Shown here piece by piece: positions 1 to 5,230 of a stretch of DNA of 5,230 nt. The notes beneath the pieces were generated by a model. The model ran no database searches and was not told the DNA's origin. It saw only the letters and a list, made by a program, of their open reading frames with translations. Origin of the DNA: Candidatus Latescibacterota bacterium (lineage in GTDB: Bacteria > Latescibacterota > MVCY01). The translations under genes and the position numbers were made by a program. Numbering within the stretch: the stretch's first letter is position 1; the number at the start of each line of letters is the position of its first letter. The stretch covers positions 1-5,230 of the forward strand of contig DAOVPH010000122.1 in assembly GCA_030629295.1 (NCBI GenBank), read 5' to 3'.

Positions 1-639
1 CAGGCCCCTCGTGTTATTGGATTCTAAAGCTACAATAGTTTTGTCCAGTTGTTCATAGGAAATACCTATCTCCTTCTCATCTGTTTGATCTGTCCACAGG
101 CCAGCGGTTGGAGGCTTCTCTATTATTTTAGCTGGAATATCCAGCTCTCTGGCCAGTTCTCTCACCTGGGTCTTCAGCAATCCCCCCAGAGGCAGGATAT
201 CTACCCCCCCATCTCCGTATTTAGTGAAGTAGCCTATGGAGAGTTCACTTTTGTTACCAGAGCCAACCACCAGGTAATTCAAGTCATTGGCGAAATAATA
301 GAGAATAGCCATCCGTAATCTGGGTTTTAAATTCGCCAGGAACAACTGACTATGAGAAGCAGGCAGAATCCGGGCAAACTCATCCCAGAGCGAATCCAAG
401 ACTACTTTTTCTGTCCTGATGCCCAGTCTTTCAGCCGTTAAGCAGGCGTCTTGTTCGTCGGAGAGCTCGCTGTGGCAGGGCATTATCAGAGCCAATATTC
501 TGTCTCCTAATGCCTTTTTGCATAGGGCGGCTACGACCGAGGAGTCAACTCCACCGCTCAGACCGAACACCACACCCTCTGCCCCTGCCTCCTTGACCGT
601 CTGCTTTATCCACCTGTTTATTTTATCTGACAGTTTCAT
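1..639 (-). CDS. nadE: NH3-dependent NAD(+) synthetase, 3' end cut off by window edge
   Basis: NadE makes NAD+ from deamido-NAD+ (nicotinate adenine dinucleotide), ATP and ammonia, the last step of NAD biosynthesis, in the cytoplasm. The 213 codons visible here read as the N-type ATP pyrophosphatase fold. The pyrophosphate loop SGGVDSS is at residues 28-34, the PCHS segment near 54-57, VGSGNKSE at 125-132, KYGDGGVD at 140-147, and GLWTDQTDEKEIGISYE at about 180-196 matches the family's conserved PSAGLWxGQTDExE block. No glutaminase (nitrilase-like) domain precedes the synthetase domain, so this is the short ammonia-using form, usually about 240-280 aa; roughly the last 30-60 residues lie outside the window. 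The ATG at 637-639 is fixed because an in-frame TAG sits directly before it. No convincing Shine-Dalgarno is seen upstream. It follows glnA by 22 bp on the same strand and is probably co-transcribed with it. Confidence 0.95.
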   Translation of the reverse strand, partial: MKLSDKINRWIKQTVKEAGAEGVVFGLSGGVDSSVVAALCKKALGDRILALIMPCHSELSDEQDACLTAERLGIRTEKVVLDSLWDEFARILPASHSQLFLANLKPRLRMAILYYFANDLNYLVVGSGNKSELSIGYFTKYGDGGVDILPLGGLLKTQVRELARELDIPAKIIEKPPTAGLWTDQTDEKEIGISYEQLDKTIVALESNNTRGL

Positions 640-661
640 CTAAGGGTCTTGTTCTGAGGAA

Positions 662-1987
662 CTAAAGGAGTGGAAGGTAACGATTCAGTTCATATTTAGT
701 GACCTGGGATTTATACTCTTCCCATTCCTCTTGTTTATTCCGGATAAAATATTCGAACACCCTTTCTCCCAGGGCTTTCTTCACCAGCTCACTGTTCTCG
801 GTCAGCTTGATAGCCTCCCAGAGGTCCTCGGGAAGCGATTCTATTCCTGCTTTTTCTCTCTCCTTGTGGCTCATCTGGAAGATATTGTTGGTTGCGGGTT
901 CGGGCAGGGGATACTGCTTTTCTATTCCTTCTAAGCCAGCAACTAACATCACCGAGAAGACAAGATAGGGGTTGCAAGCAGGGTCAGGTGACCTGAACTC
1001 GACTCGGGAGGACTTCCGTTTCTCCGGCTTATACAGCGGGACTCGCACCAACGCTGATCTGTTTCTCCGGGCCCAGGAGACATAGACCGGAGCCTCAAAA
1101 CCAACCACCAACCTCTTATAGGAATTAACCCACTGGTTAGTGACTGAGGTCATCTCCGGAGCATACTTTAACAAACCAGCGATGAAGGCCTTAGCTACAG
1201 AAGAGAGCCGATATTTATCCTGGGGGTCGAAAAAGACATTTTCTTCCCCGCTGAACAGGGATTGGTGAACATGCATACCGCTTCCGTTCACCCCGTGTAT
1301 AGGCTTAGGCATAAAAGTTGCGTAAAAACCTCTCTGCTGGGCTACTTCTTTTACTACCAGCCGATAGGTCATAACATTGTCTGCCATAGTTAGGGCATCG
1401 GTGTATTTCAGGTCTATTTCGTGTTGAGAAGGGGCACACTCGTGGTGGCTGCATTCCACGGGAATACCCATACTTTCCAGTGTAGAGGCGGTTTCTCGTC
1501 GGAGGTCCTGGGCTACATCTGGAGGGGTCAGGTCAAAATAGCCGCCCTTATCCAGCGTTTCCGGTTCAGCAGGATCTTTGAAGTAGAAATACTCCGGTTC
1601 AGGGCCTACACAGTAGGTAAAGCCCATATCAGCGGCTCTTTTTAGGTTTTTCTTCAGCACATAGCGGGGATCGCCTTCAAAAGGTCGTCCTCCCGGTTCG
1701 AAAATGTCCACAAACATCCGAGCAGTAAGGTGATCCTTTGGACTCCAAGGGATGATTTGAAAGGTAGCAGGAACTGGCACAGCGATCATATCGCTTTCCT
1801 CTATCCTGGCAAAGCCTTCTATGGAAGAACCGTCAAACCCAATTCCTTCCTCAAAGGCCAGCTCCAGTTCTCCGGCAGCAATAGTAAAACTCTTCAGGAA
1901 TCCTAACACATCTGTAAACCAGAGGTTGATATATCTAATCCCTTTTTGTCTAACCGTCTCCAAAATATAGCTTTTCGCAGATTCCAC
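662..1987 (-). CDS. glnA: Glutamine synthetase, type I (I-alpha-like, not adenylylated)
   Basis: This enzyme condenses glutamate and ammonia to glutamine using ATP and is the cytoplasmic entry point of nitrogen assimilation; type I enzymes are dodecamers. The 441 residues match the usual I-alpha length (about 440-445). The N-terminal beta-grasp domain holds FDGSSIEGF at 51-59. The catalytic domain shows metal and substrate ligands in GPEPEYF (E130, E132), HHECAPSQHEID (E183, E190), the ATP signature KPIHGVNGSGMHVHQS (228-243), the Y290-K-R292 block, the flap glutamate in GFEAPVYVSWARRNRS (E298) and EFRSPDPACNPYL (E330, R332). The adenylylation-site motif NLYDLP of I-beta enzymes is missing; the matching stretch reads NIFQMSHKERE. 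R61 in EGFARIEESDM aligns with the arginine that mediates glutamine feedback in Bacillus GlnA, so direct feedback inhibition is plausible (inference). The start is GTG with a purine-rich site upstream. It leads the unit with nadE. Confidence 0.98.
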   Translation of the reverse strand: MESAKSYILETVRQKGIRYINLWFTDVLGFLKSFTIAAGELELAFEEGIGFDGSSIEGFARIEESDMIAVPVPATFQIIPWSPKDHLTARMFVDIFEPGGRPFEGDPRYVLKKNLKRAADMGFTYCVGPEPEYFYFKDPAEPETLDKGGYFDLTPPDVAQDLRRETASTLESMGIPVECSHHECAPSQHEIDLKYTDALTMADNVMTYRLVVKEVAQQRGFYATFMPKPIHGVNGSGMHVHQSLFSGEENVFFDPQDKYRLSSVAKAFIAGLLKYAPEMTSVTNQWVNSYKRLVVGFEAPVYVSWARRNRSALVRVPLYKPEKRKSSRVEFRSPDPACNPYLVFSVMLVAGLEGIEKQYPLPEPATNNIFQMSHKEREKAGIESLPEDLWEAIKLTENSELVKKALGERVFEYFIRNKQEEWEEYKSQVTKYELNRYLPLL

Positions 1988-1997
1988 AGTATCCCCC
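1985..1997 (-). promoter_or_regulatory. glnA ribosome binding site and GTG start
   Basis: On the minus strand AAAGGGGG ends five bases before GTG (complement of 1985-1987). Translation from this GTG gives an N-terminus that aligns with the family almost from residue 1, and no ATG lies in frame close upstream. The site is G-rich rather than a classical AGGAGG, so its strength is uncertain. Confidence 0.7.
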
Positions 1998-2015
1998 TTT
2001 CTTTTTGCAGTGTGG

Positions 2016-2038
2016 GCCCTCTACCATATAGAGAGGGC
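2016..2038 (-). promoter_or_regulatory. Hairpin in the glnA 5' leader
   Basis: GCCCTCT (2016-2022) and AGAGGGC (2032-2038) are perfect 7-bp arms around a 9-nt loop. On the minus strand the structure ends about 19 nt before the GGGGG ribosome binding site of glnA. No T-tract follows, so it is not a terminator. It could be an mRNA-stabilising or translation-modulating leader element, or a dyad operator bound as DNA. The role is inferred; only the inverted repeat is seen. Confidence 0.5.
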
Positions 2039-2065
2039 ATGAGATAATCTTCGACAGAACGGCTA

Positions 2066-2082
2066 ATGTTTTAAAAAAACAT
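2066..2082. repeat. 17-bp palindrome, ATGTTTT-AAA-AAAACAT
   Basis: Two perfect 7-bp arms flank three bases. It lies inside the predicted glnA leader, about 45-60 bases after the predicted transcription start. The outline TGT...ACA recalls nitrogen-regulator boxes of the MerR type, but the spacing (15 bp from TGT to ACA) does not fit the 17-bp GlnR/TnrA box. It may be an operator for another regulator or simply an A/T-tract coincidence. Confidence 0.35.
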
Positions 2083-2096
2083 CAGCTTTTGCTTCA

Positions 2097-2107
2097 AAGG
2101 TAACCTT
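2097..2107. repeat. 11-bp palindrome AAGGTAACCTT
   Basis: Perfect 5-bp arms surround one central base, roughly 20-30 bases after the predicted glnA transcription start. The location would suit a repressor site, but a dyad this short can arise by chance in AT-rich DNA. No known regulator motif is recognised. Confidence 0.2.
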
Positions 2108-2133
2108 AAGTTTTGAATGATTTCTTCTACTCA

Positions 2134-2161
2134 AAAATACTGCAAACTAAATTTTTGTCAA
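2134..2161 (-). promoter_or_regulatory. Candidate sigma-70-type promoter for glnA-nadE
   Basis: On the minus strand a perfect TTGACA (complement of 2156-2161) is followed after 16 bases by TATTTT (complement of 2134-2139), a 4/6 match to TATAAT. Transcription would begin near 2127 and leave a leader of about 140 nt before the glnA GTG. This is the best promoter match on this strand in the intergenic region. The weak -10 suggests that an activator may help, which is inference. Confidence 0.5.
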
Positions 2162-2210
2162 GTTATTTCTGCGAGGATAACAGCAGATCTACAGCCGAGC
2201 AAAAAATCTC

Positions 2211-2239
2211 TTGCCTTATTAGGAAAAATGACATATATT
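2211..2239 (+). promoter_or_regulatory. Candidate promoter for rimP-nusA-infB
   Basis: TTGCCT (2211-2216, 4/6 to TTGACA) and TATATT (2234-2239, 5/6 to TATAAT) are separated by 17 bases, the optimal spacing. Transcription would start near 2246, so the perfect hairpin at 2248-2278 would form the very 5' end of the mRNA. An alternative start farther upstream cannot be excluded. Confidence 0.45.
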
Positions 2240-2247
2240 AAATGCCG

Positions 2248-2278
2248 AAAAAGTGGGCCTCAGCAAAACCCACTTTTT
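2248..2278 (+). terminator. Perfect 10-bp hairpin with T5, leader attenuator or boundary terminator
   Basis: The arms AAAAAGTGGG (2248-2257) and CCCACTTTTT (2269-2278) are exactly complementary around an 11-nt loop. The GC-containing core GTGGG/CCCAC followed by five T has the shape of an intrinsic terminator on the plus strand, and the symmetry gives the same shape on the minus strand. It sits 22 bases before the rimP ATG with no gene directly upstream on this strand. It may therefore attenuate the rimP-nusA-infB transcript or block read-through between the divergent units. If the promoter at 2211-2239 is correct it would instead be a 5'-terminal stem. Confidence 0.55.
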
Positions 2279-2300
2279 AATTAACTGCAGGGAATGCCAG

Positions 2301-2570
2301 ATGGATAGTTCGGCGGATATGGTAGAAAGGGTTCGCTCCTTGATTACACCAGTATTGGAGGCAGAACAGATTGAGCTGGTGGCCCTAAAATTGGTGGGAT
2401 TTGGCAAGGGACATCGTTTGCGAATATTCATTGACAAAGAAGATGGAGTGAAACTGAGTGACTGTGTCCAAGTAAGCCGCAAAGTGAGCGAACTTTTGGA
2501 TACAGAAGATCTAATTTCGGGAAAATACACTTTGGAGGTCTCTTCTCCTGGAACTGAGGCAAAAGGATAA
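2301..2570 (+). CDS. rimP: RimP ribosome maturation factor, N-terminal domain only
   Basis: RimP assists maturation of the 30S ribosomal subunit. The 89 residues cover the N-terminal alpha/beta domain: VRSLITPVLEAEQIELVAL at 11-29, HRLRIFIDKEDGV at 38-50, LSDCVQVSRKVSELLD at 52-67 and YTLEVSSPG at 76-84. In typical RimP (about 150 aa) SSPG is followed by a [L]xRPL segment and a C-terminal Sm-like beta domain. Here SSPG is followed by TEAKG and TAA, and nusA begins 35 bp later, so about 60-70 residues are missing. No other frame in the gap can encode them. ATG at 2301 was chosen because AGGGA lies at 2289-2293, seven bases upstream. A GTG at 2253 is in frame but lies inside the hairpin and would add 16 residues with no family match. 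It leads the rimP-nusA-infB cluster. It may be a working single-domain protein or a decaying gene; the intact N-domain favours the former or a recent loss. Confidence 0.85.
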   Translation: MDSSADMVERVRSLITPVLEAEQIELVALKLVGFGKGHRLRIFIDKEDGVKLSDCVQVSRKVSELLDTEDLISGKYTLEVSSPGTEAKG

Positions 2571-2605
2571 GGGAATTCTCCCTAAGAAACAGAAAAAGGG
2601 TTGCT

Positions 2606-3853
2606 ATGAGTAAAGAGATTATTGATGTTTTGACCCAAATAGCTCGTACAAAAGATGTTAGTCGAGATCTGGTTATAGAATCTCTGAAGGCAGGACTTGT
2701 CTCTGCGGTTAAAAAACGCCTGGGAACGACAGAAAATGTCCACGCAGAGATTGACCAGAACACCGGAGACATTAGGATGTATATTGAAAAGGTGGTCATC
2801 TCTGAAGTTCAGGACCCATCGTTGGAAATAACCCCTGAGGAGGCAGAAAAGATCAATCCCGATGTCCAGGTTGGAGATAAGGTTCAGCAAGAGCTGCCCT
2901 TAAGCCAGTTTGGCAGAAGTGCCATTCAGACCGCAAAACAGATTCTCATCCAGAGGATTAGGGAAGCTGAGAGGGAGAAAATCTATCAGGATTATCAGAA
3001 AAGGATTGGGGATATCCTTATGGGTACAGTCCAGCAGATAAATCACGGGGACCTCATTGTAAATCTCGGCAAAATCGAAGGGATACTTCTGGTTAAGGAG
3101 CAGATCAAAAAAGAGACATATCGCCAGGGCGATGCTCTCAGGGCTTATGCCTTTGATGTGATGAGAACTCCTAAAGGACCTCAAGTCATACTTTCCAGGA
3201 CCCACCCTCGGTTCTTGGAGCGCCTATTCCAGATGGAGGTTCCGGAGATTTACGAAGGGATTGTCCAGATAAAAGCAATGGCTCGAGACCCAGGAGATAG
3301 GGCTAAGATAGCCGTGGCCTCCAACGATGAGCGGGTCGACCCGGTAGGATCCTGCGTGGGAGTCAGAGGATTAAGGGTCCAGGCTGTGGTACGAGAGCTG
3401 AGCAACGAGCAGGTGGATATTATTCCCTGGAACAGTGACCCTGCTACCTTTTTGGCCAGAGCCCTCAGTCCAGCAGCTATTTCAGAAACTGAGATCACCG
3501 ATGAACAACACAGGATAATCGCTGTTGTCCCTGATGACCAGCTCTCCTTAGCAATTGGCAAATCTGGGCAGAATGTACGGTTGGCTTCGATGTTAACCGG
3601 CTGGAAGATCGACATATTGAGCGAATCAAGGTATAAAAAATTGACAGAGAAGATCCCTGTCACAGAATTGAAGGGAGTGGGCGACAAACTGGCGGCAGAA
3701 TTTGCTGAATGCGGTATAGATTCTGTGCAGCAACTGGCAAAGCTAACTGAGGAGCAATTAACTCAGGTTCCTGGCATTGGTAGCAAGAGAGCAGAATCCC
3801 TGCGGCAAGAGGCCGCTCAAATAGTAAAAGATCGGCGAAAGGCGATCGATTGA
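2606..3853 (+). CDS. nusA: Transcription termination/antitermination factor NusA
   Basis: NusA binds RNA polymerase and the nascent RNA, modulates pausing, and takes part in intrinsic termination and antitermination. The 415-aa protein is complete. The RNA polymerase-binding N-terminal domain spans about 1-130 and includes QFGRSAIQTAKQILIQRI at 101-118. An S1 RNA-binding domain spans about 135-200, ending in GPQVILSRTHP. KH1 carries DPVGSCVGVRGLRVQAVVRE (245-264) and KH2 carries LAIGKSGQNVRLAS (315-328). A C-terminal helix-hairpin-helix region (about 352-400) has two hairpins, LKGVGDKLA and VPGIGSKRA. The E. coli protein (495 aa) has two acidic repeats here; this one has a single HhH-type tail, as in Bacteroidetes-like NusA (from memory). 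The ATG follows AAGGG (2596-2600) by five bases. rimP ends 35 bp upstream. The infB start is 95 bp downstream with no ylxR or ylxQ between. Confidence 0.97.
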   Translation: MSKEIIDVLTQIARTKDVSRDLVIESLKAGLVSAVKKRLGTTENVHAEIDQNTGDIRMYIEKVVISEVQDPSLEITPEEAEKINPDVQVGDKVQQELPLSQFGRSAIQTAKQILIQRIREAEREKIYQDYQKRIGDILMGTVQQINHGDLIVNLGKIEGILLVKEQIKKETYRQGDALRAYAFDVMRTPKGPQVILSRTHPRFLERLFQMEVPEIYEGIVQIKAMARDPGDRAKIAVASNDERVDPVGSCVGVRGLRVQAVVRELSNEQVDIIPWNSDPATFLARALSPAAISETEITDEQHRIIAVVPDDQLSLAIGKSGQNVRLASMLTGWKIDILSESRYKKLTEKIPVTELKGVGDKLAAEFAECGIDSVQQLAKLTEEQLTQVPGIGSKRAESLRQEAAQIVKDRRKAID

Positions 3854-3908
3854 TCCCTGGGCAGATTTACTCCTATTTTAGACACAGTAGCCCACAGATT
3901 CGATTTTA

Positions 3909-3920
3909 GCCCTCCGGGGC
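3909..3920 (+). promoter_or_regulatory. Short hairpin with UNCG-type tetraloop before infB
   Basis: GCCC-TCCG-GGGC forms a 4-bp GC stem closed by C-G around UCCG, which fits the very stable C(UNCG)G tetraloop class. It ends 14 bases before the infB Shine-Dalgarno in the 95-bp nusA-infB gap. No T-tract follows, so it is unlikely to be a terminator. It could mark an RNA processing or stability point or have no function. Confidence 0.35.
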
Positions 3921-3934
3921 AGAGTTTCTTGATT

Positions 3935-3951
3935 GGAGGTGTATCTATTTG
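3935..3951 (+). promoter_or_regulatory. infB Shine-Dalgarno and TTG start
   Basis: GGAGGTG (3935-3941) is a perfect ribosome binding site seven bases before TTG (3949-3951). In frame upstream there is a TAG at 3907-3909 and no ATG between it and the TTG. The strong site therefore fixes the rare TTG start. Confidence 0.9.
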
Positions 3952-5230
3952 GTAAAAAAGAGAATCTATCAGGTAGCAAGAGAATATCACCTCTCCAGTG
4001 AAGCCTTAGTCTCGATGTTGAAAGAGATGGGATTCGAGGTCAAGGGCCATATGAGCACCGTTACCGAAGAGATGGCAAAACGGGTTTCTAAGCGGTTTGA
4101 GGAACAGAAGGAAAGTTTTCGCCAAGAGATAAAAAGGAAAAAAGAAGCCGCGGAGATCAGGAAACCGGAACAGAAGAAACCGGAACAAAAAAAGGTTGCC
4201 AAAACAGCTGGAGCAGGAAAGAAAAAGAAGAAATGGAAGGAAACAGCTCCGAGATTTCGCAAGGCCAAAGAGCGCTTCCGACGAGAAAAGAGAACAGTTG
4301 ACCGAAGGGTGGTGGCGGAAAATATCCGAAAGACCTTAGCCAAGATTGAGACTCCCTCGCCCAAACTGAAAAAAAGAAAGACGAAGACACATCATCCAGG
4401 AGAGATAGAGGAAGAGAGAACGATCATTAAGGTAAGTGAATTTATCTCTGTGGCCGAACTGGCTCAACAGATGGATGTGAATATCTCCACATTGATAGCT
4501 AAATGTCTTGAAATGGGCTTGGTTGTTTCCATAAATCAGCGATTAGACATGGACACCATTGTTATGGTGGCCGATGAGTTTGGATTTGAGGTTGAAGCCT
4601 TGGCGGAGTTTGCTGAGGATATCCTGGAGGAGGAAGAAGGGATAGAAGACCAATCCCAGCTGGTTCCCCGACCACCGGTGGTCACCGTTATGGGCCATGT
4701 GGACCACGGAAAGACCTCTCTATTGGACTACATTCGGAAGAGCAACATCATCGCCGGAGAGAAAGGGGGAATCACCCAGCATATCGGCGCCTACGAAGTC
4801 CAGTTAGAGGAAGGAAAAATAACATTTCTGGACACCCCTGGGCATGAGGCCTTCACTGCTATGCGAGCTCGAGGAGCGCAGATAACAGACATTGTGGTTC
4901 TGGTAGTCGCCGCCGACGCCCATGTTATGCCTCAGACGGTGGAGGCCATAGACCACGCTCGGGCTGCTGGAGTGCCTATGATAGTAGCCATCAACAAAAT
5001 AGACCTACCCACCGCCAATCCGGATCGGATAAAGCAGGAGCTTACTGACCGAGGTTTGCTATCCGAAGAGTGGGGGGGCAAGACTATGATGGTGGAAGTC
5101 TCCGCTAAAACTGGCCAAGGAGTGGATAACCTGTTGGAAACAATTCTGTTAGAAGCTGAACTCCTCGACCTGAAAGCTAATCCCACTAAAAGGGCGAAAG
5201 GCACGATAATTGAAGCTAAACTTGACAGAG
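3949..5230 (+). CDS. infB: Translation initiation factor IF-2, 3' end cut off by window edge
   Basis: IF-2 is the GTPase that delivers formyl-Met-tRNA to the 30S subunit and promotes subunit joining. The first 427 codons are present. An IF2_N module opens the protein (about 1-45, RIYQVAREYHLSSEALVSML). A lysine/arginine-rich linker follows at about 45-150. A second IF2_N-like module lies at about 161-220 (VSEFISVAELAQQMDV, then VSINQRLD and ADEFGFEVE). The G domain starts near 240: G1 GHVDHGKT (249-256), G2 GGITQHIGAY (273-282), G3 DTPGHEAF (295-302), G4 NKID (349-352) and G5 SAK (385-387). All nucleotide-binding motifs are intact. The remaining beta-barrel, IF2 and C-terminal domains lie beyond the window. 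The start is TTG behind a perfect GGAGGTG. The gene closes the visible rimP-nusA-infB order; no promoter is evident in the 95-bp gap, so co-transcription with nusA is likely. Confidence 0.97.
   Translation, partial: MVKKRIYQVAREYHLSSEALVSMLKEMGFEVKGHMSTVTEEMAKRVSKRFEEQKESFRQEIKRKKEAAEIRKPEQKKPEQKKVAKTAGAGKKKKKWKETAPRFRKAKERFRREKRTVDRRVVAENIRKTLAKIETPSPKLKKRKTKTHHPGEIEEERTIIKVSEFISVAELAQQMDVNISTLIAKCLEMGLVVSINQRLDMDTIVMVADEFGFEVEALAEFAEDILEEEEGIEDQSQLVPRPPVVTVMGHVDHGKTSLLDYIRKSNIIAGEKGGITQHIGAYEVQLEEGKITFLDTPGHEAFTAMRARGAQITDIVVLVVAADAHVMPQTVEAIDHARAAGVPMIVAINKIDLPTANPDRIKQELTDRGLLSEEWGGKTMMVEVSAKTGQGVDNLLETILLEAELLDLKANPTKRAKGTIIEAKLDR
4161..4190 (+). repeat. Two tandem 15-bp units in the infB linker
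   Basis: GAAACCGGAACAGAA (4161-4175) is followed directly by GAAACCGGAACAAAA (4176-4190), 14 of 15 bases identical and in frame. It encodes KPEQK twice (residues 72-81) in the unstructured basic linker. This looks like a recent small duplication, of a kind IF-2 linkers tolerate well. Confidence 0.8.

Larger units (their letters stand above)
1988..2300. other. Divergent intergenic region between glnA and rimP
   Basis: This 313-bp stretch separates the two clusters and holds no credible gene. No tRNA or other known RNA was recognised by eye. It is AT-richer than the flanking genes. It contains, from left to right, the glnA ribosome binding site, a 7-bp hairpin (2016-2038), a 17-bp palindrome (2066-2082), an 11-bp palindrome (2097-2107), a minus-strand promoter (2134-2161), a plus-strand promoter (2211-2239) and a perfect 10-bp hairpin (2248-2278). 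No sigma-54 -24/-12 element (TGGC-N8-TTGC) was found, nor a good match to the GlnR/TnrA box TGTNAN7TNACA. Confidence 0.8.

Noticed and set aside
49..643. Plus-strand open frames antisense to nadE
   Set aside because: nadE on the minus strand reads continuously with all family motifs, and the plus-strand frames have no recognisable domains.
2073..2092. Possible minus-strand terminator (AGC-AAAA-GCT then a T-run) in the glnA leader
   Set aside because: The stem is only 3 bp and four bases separate it from the T-run, so it is too weak to call.
2155..2181. Alternative plus-strand promoter TTGTCA ... GATAAC
   Set aside because: The spacing is only 15 bp and the -10 is weak. The match at 2211-2239 has better spacing and a better -10. 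It remains possible if the hairpin at 2248-2278 is a true attenuator.
2253..2300. Longer rimP start at GTG 2253, adding 16 residues
   Set aside because: The GTG lies inside the left arm of the perfect hairpin, has no ribosome binding site, and the added residues do not resemble RimP. ATG 2301 has AGGGA seven bases upstream.
3857..3894. Possible terminator after nusA formed by TGGGC and GCCCA
   Set aside because: It has only 5 bp with a loop of about 27 nt and no T-tract, and infB follows in the same direction without a promoter of its own that I can see.
3854..3948. Remnant of ylxR (rnpM) or ylxQ between nusA and infB
   Set aside because: The 95 bp are too short for either gene and contain no recognisable fragment. 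Direct nusA-infB adjacency is common outside Firmicutes.
3987..4390. Minus-strand open frames antisense to infB
   Set aside because: They lie opposite the Lys/Arg-rich linker and are rich in Phe, Ser and Leu, as expected from the complement of purine-rich coding DNA. They have no family match or ribosome binding site.

Overview
This window comes from a bacterial chromosome. It is about half GC by eye, gene-dense and made of housekeeping genes. It shows no mobile element, CRISPR array, rRNA or tRNA. Two gene clusters diverge from an AT-richer intergenic region at 1988-2300.

Left cluster, minus strand: glnA (type I glutamine synthetase, complete, GTG start) is followed 22 bp later by nadE (ammonia-dependent NAD synthetase). 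The first 213 codons of nadE are present and it runs off the left edge. Both enzymes use ATP and ammonia or an ammonia donor, and they probably share one transcript. A good candidate promoter for this unit lies at 2134-2161 on the minus strand. It would give a leader of about 140 nt carrying a strong hairpin at 2016-2038 and two short palindromes.

Right cluster, plus strand: rimP, nusA and infB, the widely conserved order of a ribosome-maturation, transcription-elongation and translation-initiation operon. The rimP gene ends directly after its N-terminal domain at an SSPG motif, so the usual C-terminal Sm-like domain is absent. This is the oddest thing in the window. nusA is complete (NTD, S1, two KH domains, C-terminal helix-hairpin-helix). 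infB starts at TTG behind a perfect GGAGGTG and runs off the right edge inside or just after the G domain. The ylxR/rnpM and ylxQ genes that sit between nusA and infB in many Firmicutes are absent. A perfect 10-bp inverted repeat ending in five T lies just upstream of rimP and may be a leader attenuator or a boundary terminator.

Organism: IF2 has a second N-terminal IF2_N-like module with the wording VSINQRLD and ADEFGFEVE. From memory this resembles IF2 of the Bacteroidetes/Chlorobi (FCB) assemblage and nearby candidate phyla. GlnA is of the non-adenylylated I-alpha type. I infer an FCB-affiliated or neighbouring uncultured lineage, with low confidence.

I see no clearly new biological system here. 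The truncated RimP and the two structured leaders are the points worth following.
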